Shown here: piece by piece, positions 13,367 through 18,441 of the stretch
Position numbering within the stretch: position 1 is the stretch's first letter
How the letters are laid out: each line of letters starts with the position of its first letter
Assembly: GCA_036733985.1 (NCBI GenBank)
Contig: DAIMZM010000048.1
Location: 1 to 18,441, forward strand
From: DAIMZM01 sp036733985
GTDB lineage: Bacteria > Bacillota > Dehalobacteriia > UBA4068
DNA length: 18,441 nucleotides
Reading direction: 5' to 3'
The notes under the pieces: model-generated
Database searches by the model: none
The model's input: only the letters and a program-made list of their open reading frames with translations
What the model was told of the DNA's origin: nothing
Program-made: the position numbers and the translations under genes

Positions 13367-16300
13367 TTAAATTTTAGCAGTGTCAACCAGACGGAAAGCG
13401 TAGAGGACCCGAGAGCCGTCGCGGACGATCAGCACGGTGTCGCCATCGTTCATATCGTCAACATCAGTGGCCTTGGTATCGTAATCCGAGAGATCCTTGA
13501 AGAACACGAAGGAGCTGGTGGTATACCGGTAGGTATCGGAATCGCCGCCGTTCCAGGCGTTCTTCAGCTTGAAGGAGCTAACGTCCGGGTCGCCGTCCAG
13601 CACGCCCACGGTGATGTCATAATCATCGTCGCCGTCCTTCAGCGTGAAGGTGCCCAGGGTCACATCTTGAACATAACTCTCAAAAGTAACGCCGCCTAAG
13701 GTGCTAGGATCAACAACGTTAACACCGGCAGTAGCATCCAGATAAGGATCCGCATCAGGATCATTCTTAGGCACAATACTAAGCACTTTGGTAGTCTTGT
13801 TGAAGCTGAACAGCTTGGCGGAGGTCTCGATGGTGTCGCCATCCAGAGCATAGACGATGAAGCGGCCGTCCCAATCATCATAAACGTCATCGGAAACAGG
13901 GGTATCGGCAGTGCCGTTCAGCGTAACGAAGCAATCGCCGGAAGCCTTGTACTTGCCGCCGTTCTCGTAGCCCATCTGGTTATCGTTTTCCAGATCCTGG
14001 CCAACGATCCACAGGGTTTCGATGGTGTCGCCATTAACACCGCTGGTGTAGCAGGCCGCGATATGCCAGACGTCGAAGTTGCCGTCAGCCAGCAGGTCGG
14101 CAGCGGTGACGATATCGCAGTCGTCGTATTCGCCGCCGTCAACGCTGACCACGAAGATCTCGGCGTCATCGGCCAGATCATAGGTCTCGTTGTCAAATTC
14201 GATGGTGGCGTCGTCTTCATCCACGTAGACTGTATCTTCAGAAGTAAACGTGGCGAAAGGCGCGTAACGGGAAAGGAAACGATCGGTCTGCGGGAGACCG
14301 CCAATCTGATCGAAATAGAAGTCGTCGCCGTTAGCGAAGAACTTCATATCCGGAGAGCCGTCAGCGAGGGAATCGATCTCGCCGTCCTTATTGAGCTGGA
14401 ACTCAACAAAGGAGCCCGCGGTCCACATGATTTCGTTGCTCGGGAAAGCGGTGTTGTCGAAATTGGATTCCAGCGCATACTCCACCTCTTCGCCGTCGGC
14501 CATCAGGATGGTCACGCCGGTGAGGATATTGGTGGTAGCGGTCTGGGTCTTATAATCCAACTCAACGAGAACGCCGTAAGTATAAGACTGGATATCAATC
14601 GCGGCATAGACGAAATCTCTAAAGGCATAAGCGACCGCATAGGTGACTTCTTCATCGAAGAACTCTTCGCGCAGGTCGTAATCCGGAGCATAATCCTTCA
14701 GGGAATCCAAGCCGTCCAGGCTATAGTAGCAATACTCATTGTTGTTGCTGGTATAGCCGTAGAGCTTGACGTCGTCCACGGTGAAACCGTAGTCATTGGT
14801 GGTAGCGTTGCCGCTGTCATCGGTATAGGCCTTGGTCAGGTCGCCGCCGGTAACGGGGCTGAGCGCAATGATCAGGTTCACAGCATCGAAGTCAGCGTAA
14901 CCAGCGCCCAGGGGAGCCTGATAGACAACATCGCCCTGTTCCAGATCGGCCAGCTCAACAAAGGCGCCGTCCTTCAGGATGACGTAATCGTCCAGCTTGC
15001 TGATGCGCTGAGCGGGTGAGCTATCCAAGTAATAGATGTAGTTGTCGTCAACGCTGTCGATCACATGGTGACCGGCATTGACATACTGCTGATATTCCTT
15101 GTAGTCATAGGCGTCGCCGTCTTCATTGACGAACAGGTAGCCGTAGCCGCCTTCGCTGTTAACGGTGCTGCTGATTTCGCTGTTGTTCAGCTGGAAGCCG
15201 CCGTCAATATCAACGGGATATTTGACGTCGCCAACTTCGATCTTCTTGTTGTTAGTGTCGTCAAAATTATCATAATCGTCGTCCCAGGAATCAACTTTGA
15301 TCTTCTGGGAGGTCAGCTCCACAAACAGGACTTCGCCGTCATCATTGAGGGTTATGTCGGCCTGCATGTTGGCCAGATCGGCCAGGCCGCCGCCAAAGAT
15401 GTAGTACAGGGAAGCCACTTCGTCTAAAATGAGATCGCCTTCGGGCTTGAAGTTGCTATCCTTATCTGCGTAAAAAGCGTCGTAAGAAGCAACCAGCAGC
15501 TCGCCGTCGTCGAAGTCGTCATAGCCCCAGGCATTGGCTTCGCCGTAGAGCTTGGCATCGGGAGCATCCGACAGGCTACCATCTTCATCATTGAACTGCA
15601 CCGCGAAAGCTTGGGCGTCGAAAGCGTAGTTCAGCAGGTCGCTGTTGGAATCGCGGTCATCGTCATTGGTGTAGAAGATGTTGTAAGCGAAACCGTCCGC
15701 GTCCACGCCGATGCCGTCAACATTTTTGCCGCCGAAATACCAATCCATCTGAGCGGCGGAAAGGGCGATCACCTGAGCAATGCTCTGGGCGGTGCTGTCG
15801 GCAATGTAGGAAACCATCAGCTTGTCGAGGCCTTCATTGAAGATGGAGGACAGCTCGGCACGGGTGATGGCCTTGGGGCCGATGTAATCAACATAATCGG
15901 TCAGGTCGATCTCAGCGGCTTTGCGGCTGTAATCGGCAGGCCATTCGCCCTTCAGGGCGTCGGTGTAGCCCAGGGCCCGCAGCACCACGGTGGCGGTTTC
16001 CTGGAAGCTGACAGTGCCCTGAGGATTGAACTTGTTGTAGCCCACGCCCTTCATCAGACCAAGGTCTTTAGCGGCGTTGATATAACCTTCGGCCCAGAAG
16101 CCGTCGGCTACGTCGGTATAGGCAGGGGCCTGAGCGGCATAATAAGCAACCTTATCGGTATTGCCGGTCAGGTAAATGACCATTTTGGCCAGCTCGGCAC
16201 GGGTGATGTAATCGGCGGGACGGAAAGCGCCGCCGACGCCGTTGTTACCTTCCAACACGCCCAGGGCGGTCAGACGGTAAACAGCGGCCTGCCACTCGGC

Positions 16301-16414
16301 CTTCTGGTCGGCCAGGTCGGAATAATCCGGGATCTCGGTATCCGCGGCCAGCGCAGTGGCTGCGAACGCAAAGATCATGGCCATCGCCAGAAAAACGACT
16401 AAAAGCTTTTTCAT
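13367..16414 (-). CDS. S-layer protein with N-terminal SLH domains
   Basis: This 1015-residue secreted protein has a signal peptide (1-23; KK, hydrophobic core, ALA cleavage before ADTE). SLH repeats follow: SLH1 about 30-85 (RLTALGVLEG, ITRAELAKMVIYL), SLH2 about 97-152 (YTDVADGFWAEGYINAA, FNPQGTVSFQE) and a third about 157-200 (AITRAELSSIFNEGL). SLH domains anchor to pyruvylated cell-wall polymer. The remaining 800 residues are strongly acidic, rich in Asp, Tyr, Asn and Gly, with many beta-strand-like segments. I recognise no catalytic domain there, so they are probably the lattice-forming part. Codon choice differs from the neighbours (regular AAG, GTC, GCC or GCG, little CGG or CCC), as expected for a very highly expressed gene. 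TAGGAGG is at ideal distance from the ATG. About 450 bases of hairpin-rich DNA lie upstream. Confidence 0.93.
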   Translation of the reverse strand: MKKLLVVFLAMAMIFAFAATALAADTEIPDYSDLADQKAEWQAAVYRLTALGVLEGNNGVGGAFRPADYITRAELAKMVIYLTGNTDKVAYYAAQAPAYTDVADGFWAEGYINAAKDLGLMKGVGYNKFNPQGTVSFQETATVVLRALGYTDALKGEWPADYSRKAAEIDLTDYVDYIGPKAITRAELSSIFNEGLDKLMVSYIADSTAQSIAQVIALSAAQMDWYFGGKNVDGIGVDADGFAYNIFYTNDDDRDSNSDLLNYAFDAQAFAVQFNDEDGSLSDAPDAKLYGEANAWGYDDFDDGELLVASYDAFYADKDSNFKPEGDLILDEVASLYYIFGGGLADLANMQADITLNDDGEVLFVELTSQKIKVDSWDDDYDNFDDTNNKKIEVGDVKYPVDIDGGFQLNNSEISSTVNSEGGYGYLFVNEDGDAYDYKEYQQYVNAGHHVIDSVDDNYIYYLDSSPAQRISKLDDYVILKDGAFVELADLEQGDVVYQAPLGAGYADFDAVNLIIALSPVTGGDLTKAYTDDSGNATTNDYGFTVDDVKLYGYTSNNNEYCYYSLDGLDSLKDYAPDYDLREEFFDEEVTYAVAYAFRDFVYAAIDIQSYTYGVLVELDYKTQTATTNILTGVTILMADGEEVEYALESNFDNTAFPSNEIMWTAGSFVEFQLNKDGEIDSLADGSPDMKFFANGDDFYFDQIGGLPQTDRFLSRYAPFATFTSEDTVYVDEDDATIEFDNETYDLADDAEIFVVSVDGGEYDDCDIVTAADLLADGNFDVWHIAACYTSGVNGDTIETLWIVGQDLENDNQMGYENGGKYKASGDCFVTLNGTADTPVSDDVYDDWDGRFIVYALDGDTIETSAKLFSFNKTTKVLSIVPKNDPDADPYLDATAGVNVVDPSTLGGVTFESYVQDVTLGTFTLKDGDDDYDITVGVLDGDPDVSSFKLKNAWNGGDSDTYRYTTSSFVFFKDLSDYDTKATDVDDMNDGDTVLIVRDGSRVLYAFRLVDTAKI

Positions 16415-16866
16415 GCGTTTAACCTCCTAAAAAATTTAAATGGGGTTTTGGCCCCCTTCGCCATGGGCGCACTGCCCTAGCCAGCCGCGGTACCATGGCG
16501 GGAATAACAGTTTTGGGAACGGAGCCCGGACGGCTGCTCTCGCCGGGCCGGCGGCCTGGCGGGCGGTGACGTCCGGCAGCATTCGCCTGCCGGGAAACTT
16601 CGGAAAAGGGACGGGAGCCGGGCCCTGCAGAACGGGCAGCCCCAGCCGTTTTCTTTCGAAACGATGGCCGAAAACCGCTTAGCGGGACTATCCCCGCCGC
16701 TTCAGTCCTGCCCCAAGTCCGTGGGGCGGACTTGGGCCCACCGGCCGGCCGCGTTGGACAGTCGCGGCAACCGGTTGTATGTTTGCCTTAAGGACGGGAA
16801 AAAGACCGCCCCTAAAGCTTCACACCATATATACAAGCAAAGGAAGGATTTTCTTGCGCCTTTTTT
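16415..16866 (-). other. Gene-free, hairpin-rich region upstream of S-layer gene
   Basis: No convincing gene on either strand; the open frames here lack family resemblance and ribosome binding sites. The stretch is GC-rich and contains perfect inverted repeats: 16712-16721/16727-16736 (10 bp, 5-nt loop), 16573-16579/16587-16593 (7 bp, 7-nt loop) and 16459-16466/16493-16500 (8 bp, 26-nt loop). Near the far end a TATATA-like box (about 16828-16833) lacks a -35. The likely reading is a long structured 5' leader of the S-layer mRNA (up to about 400 nt) that could stabilise it or control translation. A separate small RNA is also possible. The last 25 bases are AT-rich and hold the ribosome binding site. 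Confidence 0.5.
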
Positions 16867-16901
16867 AAAAAAAGCCGGGGCGGGCAACCCCAGGCCCCGG
16901 C
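16867..16901 (-). terminator. Terminator after yitT
   Basis: An 8-bp perfect GC stem (GCCGGGGC/GCCCCGGC; arms 16894-16901 and 16874-16881), 12-nt loop, then T7 on the minus strand (16873-16867). It isolates the S-layer gene from the yitT transcript. Confidence 0.88.
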
Positions 16902-16955
16902 AAAAGCCTTTGCGGGGTAGGGAAAACCTATGCCGCCGTTTATGGACAGCCTGGG

Positions 16956-17894
16956 CTAGAGCAGGGGGCCCCGGTGATCTTTAAACCCCTCGCCAAAAAT
17001 CTCGCTGGCCTGGCCCACGATGAGAAAGGCGTCCGGGTCTTCTTCCAGGATGATTTGATGGGCCTTAGGGAAGAACTGGTTCTTCAAAGCGCACATGATC
17101 ACCCGTTTTTGCCGGCTGGTCCAGGCCCCATAGCCTTCCAGATAAGTAACGCCCAGGCCCATATCGTTCAGCAGCCGCTGGGCAATGGCTTCCGGCCGGG
17201 CGCTGACCACATAGAGCAGCTTGGCGCTGTCGCCGCCGTACATCAGATAATCGAAAACAAAGCTGAAGACGATGATGGCCACCGCGGCGTAAAGGGCGGT
17301 ATCGATATTGCCGAAGACCAGGCCCGAGGCTGCCACCACTACGGAATCGAACATCAGGAACAGCTTGCCGCTTTTCAGCTGGGGGAAGCGCAGGCGCAGC
17401 ACCCGCACAACGATATCCGCGCCGCCGGTGGTAGATTCCACCCGGAAGATCAGCACCATGCCCGCGGCCAGCAAGCCGCCGCCAAAGCCCGCCGCCAGCA
17501 GCGGCGCTTGGGTCAGCGGCGGGAATACGGAAAGTATATCTATAAGGAAAGCGGAAAACAGCGTGGTGATAATGGTGGAAAGCATGGTGCGCAAACCCAG
17601 CTTGAACAAGCCCAGCACCATCAGGGGCACGTTCAGGGCGATGATCAGCATGCCGGTGGGGATTTGGGAGAAATGGCTGATGATGATGGCGATGCCGGAA
17701 ACGCCCCCGGGAGCCAGCCGGTTCGGATCCAGGAGCAGGCTGATGGCGACGGCGTAAAGGACGCTGCCCAGGGCAATATTCAGGCTGCTTTTGCCCAGGC
17801 GGCGCCAGAAAGCCGGATCCGGCTTGCCAAAGCGCTTATCCTTGGGCAGAAGGCTAAAATCAGGGCGCTCCGTAAGGATCCCTCCTTTGGGCAA
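16956..17894 (-). CDS. YitT family membrane protein with DUF2179 domain
   Basis: This 312-residue protein has five or so hydrophobic segments between about 38 and 220. It carries the family glycine motifs APGGVSGIAI (61-70) and STTGGADIV (154-162) and a C-terminal cytoplasmic DUF2179 domain (about 224-305; LYVVSARPEAIAQRLLNDMGLGVTYLEG is its first part). The function of the family is not established. The start is uncertain: the frame has no ATG near its N-terminus, and TTG at 17894 is the best in-frame choice, 13 nt from AAGGGG. A well-spaced ATG at 17899 is in another frame. The N-terminus to residue 35 is unusually long and polar for the family, so the true start or a frameshift could be questioned. 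Confidence 0.88.
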   Translation of the reverse strand: MPKGGILTERPDFSLLPKDKRFGKPDPAFWRRLGKSSLNIALGSVLYAVAISLLLDPNRLAPGGVSGIAIIISHFSQIPTGMLIIALNVPLMVLGLFKLGLRTMLSTIITTLFSAFLIDILSVFPPLTQAPLLAAGFGGGLLAAGMVLIFRVESTTGGADIVVRVLRLRFPQLKSGKLFLMFDSVVVAASGLVFGNIDTALYAAVAIIVFSFVFDYLMYGGDSAKLLYVVSARPEAIAQRLLNDMGLGVTYLEGYGAWTSRQKRVIMCALKNQFFPKAHQIILEEDPDAFLIVGQASEIFGEGFKDHRGPLL

Positions 17895-17900
17895 TTCATT

Positions 17901-17920
17901 TTGCCAACCCCTTCTGGCAA
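17901..17920 (-). promoter_or_regulatory. Inverted repeat enclosing the yitT ribosome binding site
   Basis: TTGCCA (17901-17906) and TGGCAA (17915-17920) are perfect inverted arms. The AAGGGG ribosome binding site of yitT lies in the 8-nt loop on the minus strand. A third TTGCC-type half site pairs GGCAA at 17890-17894 with TTGCC at 17901-17905. It could be an operator or an RNA hairpin. Confidence 0.35.
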
Positions 17921-17974
17921 TTAATTCCTAACCTGTTAAATATTCGCCAGATTAACGCTTTATCCTTTCAGCCA

Positions 17975-18004
17975 TTGATTTAGGACCGGGGTTGGTGCTA
18001 TAAT
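17975..18004 (+). promoter_or_regulatory. Extended -10 promoter of the queuosine-precursor transporter (leaderless)
   Basis: TTGATT (17975-17980), 18-bp spacer, TGC-TATAAT (extended -10; hexamer 17999-18004). The ATG follows 6 nt later, so transcription would start at or beside the start codon. Confidence 0.75.
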
Positions 18005-18010
18005 GGCGGC

Positions 18011-18441
18011 ATGGACGAAAACAGAGCACTCAAAACCGCTGTGGCCGCCAGCGCCGCTTATATGGCCCTGGTGATCTTCTCCAACCTGGGCTCCCTGCGC
18101 ATCCTGCTGATCGGGGGCTTTTCTCTGGACGGCGGCACCCTGCTTTATCCCCTGACTTTTACCGCCAGGGATATCCTGCACAAAAAAACCGGCGCCAGCG
18201 CCACCCGCTTCACCATCATTCTCACCGCCATCGTCAATCTGCTGATGTTCGGCTTCTGCTGGCTGGTGGGAGCGCTGCCGCCGGATCTGGCCGTGGGGGC
18301 GCAGACGGAATACGCGCTGGTACTGACGCCGGGGATCCGGCTGGTGCTGGGCAGCGTCCTGGCCATGACCCTGGCGGAACTGGTGGATACCTTTATCTAC
18401 ACCCGGGTGCGGCAGCGCTTCGGCAGCCGCAAGCAATGGTT
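18011..18441 (+). CDS. Queuosine precursor transporter, YhhQ/VUT family (3' end cut by window)
   Basis: The first 143 codons are in the window, starting at ATG 18011 (MDENRALKTAVAASAAYMAL). The protein has repeated membrane segments. The block GGFSLDGGTLLYPLTF followed by TARDILHKKTGASATRF matches the VUT/QPTR family pattern of a glycine-rich turn, a PLTF/PLTY helix and a D-I-x-x-K/E-x-x-G motif. Family members import queuosine precursors (preQ0/preQ1 or queuine) for tRNA modification. The gene has no ribosome binding site and a TATAAT 6 nt before the ATG. The C-terminal part (LGSVLAMTLAELVDTFIYTRVRQR) continues past the window. Confidence 0.9.
   Translation, partial: MDENRALKTAVAASAAYMALVIFSNLGSLRILLIGGFSLDGGTLLYPLTFTARDILHKKTGASATRFTIILTAIVNLLMFGFCWLVGALPPDLAVGAQTEYALVLTPGIRLVLGSVLAMTLAELVDTFIYTRVRQRFGSRKQW

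Noticed and set aside
14063..15019. 318-codon plus-strand open frame opposite the S-layer gene
   Set aside because: Mirror of the regular codon use of the S-layer gene; Val/Ile/Gly-rich, with no start signal.
16480..16500. TGGTACCGCGG on the minus strand resembles the T-box antiterminator motif
   Set aside because: The flanking AGGG and the pairing partner of the antiterminator are missing, no terminator follows before the S-layer gene, and the bases sit in another hairpin (16459-16500). S-layer genes are not T-box targets.
16440..16984. Overlapping plus-strand open frames (80 and 106 codons) in the S-layer upstream region
   Set aside because: No ribosome binding sites, low-complexity GC-driven translation, and one crosses the yitT terminator.
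16974..17924. 316-codon plus-strand open frame opposite yitT
   Set aside because: Antisense shadow with Gln/His-rich composition; the minus-strand YitT motifs explain the conservation of an open frame.
17960..18436. 158-codon minus-strand open frame at the right edge
   Set aside because: It lies opposite the queuosine-precursor transporter, which has family motifs and a promoter; the minus frame has neither.

Overview
The window looks like a chromosome segment from a fairly GC-rich member of the Bacillota, probably a clostridial lineage (inference). The support is: AGGAGG-type ribosome binding sites, sigma-A type promoters, an SLH-anchored S-layer protein with a Gram-positive style signal peptide, the CarD-YacL-IspD-IspF neighbourhood, YitT, and a UvrX/YolD pair of the kind carried by clostridial integrative elements. 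The exact taxon cannot be fixed from this sequence.

Layout. (1) Bases 1 to about 2340 are accessory DNA, visibly less GC-rich than what follows. They hold the end of a Y-family polymerase gene (UvrX-like), an overlapping YolD-like gene, a terminator, and a convergent cargo gene broken by one extra base. (2) Bases 2295-2683 hold a tRNA-Ala(GGC) locus on the minus strand: a consensus promoter, a 5' tRNA fragment, an intact tRNA, a decayed terminator-like hairpin, a 3' tRNA-Ala fragment and a working-looking terminator. It marks the border between accessory and core DNA. (3) Bases 2735-8448 are a minus-strand housekeeping block. carD has two tandem consensus promoters. yacL (PIN-TRAM), ispD and ispF (MEP isoprenoid pathway) follow, then a RACo-like ASKHA protein that has lost its [2Fe-2S] ligands, then a 6-phosphofructokinase. 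(4) Bases 8461-10274 hold a B12-binding radical SAM gene translationally coupled to an unrecognised 141-residue protein. (5) Bases 10429-11489 hold thiamine pyrophosphokinase coupled to a NifX/NifB-C type protein with a His-rich tail. (6) Bases 11655-13205 hold a histidine phosphatase and, divergently, a putative 10-TM metal exporter; their promoters are back to back. (7) Bases 13367-16414 encode a 1015-residue S-layer protein, preceded by about 450 bases of gene-free, hairpin-rich DNA. (8) Bases 16956-17894 encode a YitT/DUF2179 membrane protein, divergent from a queuosine-precursor transporter gene that runs off the right edge.

Genes are tightly packed, with ATGA or TGATG overlaps at four junctions (1113, 5933, 9849 and 11091). 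Two genes (histidine phosphatase and queuosine-precursor transporter) have a -10 box exactly 6 nt before the ATG and no ribosome binding site, which predicts leaderless mRNAs.

No clear multi-gene novel system stands out. The most unusual items are the cluster-less RACo-like protein, the mosaic tRNA-Ala locus, the predicted leaderless genes, the structured region upstream of the S-layer gene, and the unknown partner of the radical SAM enzyme.
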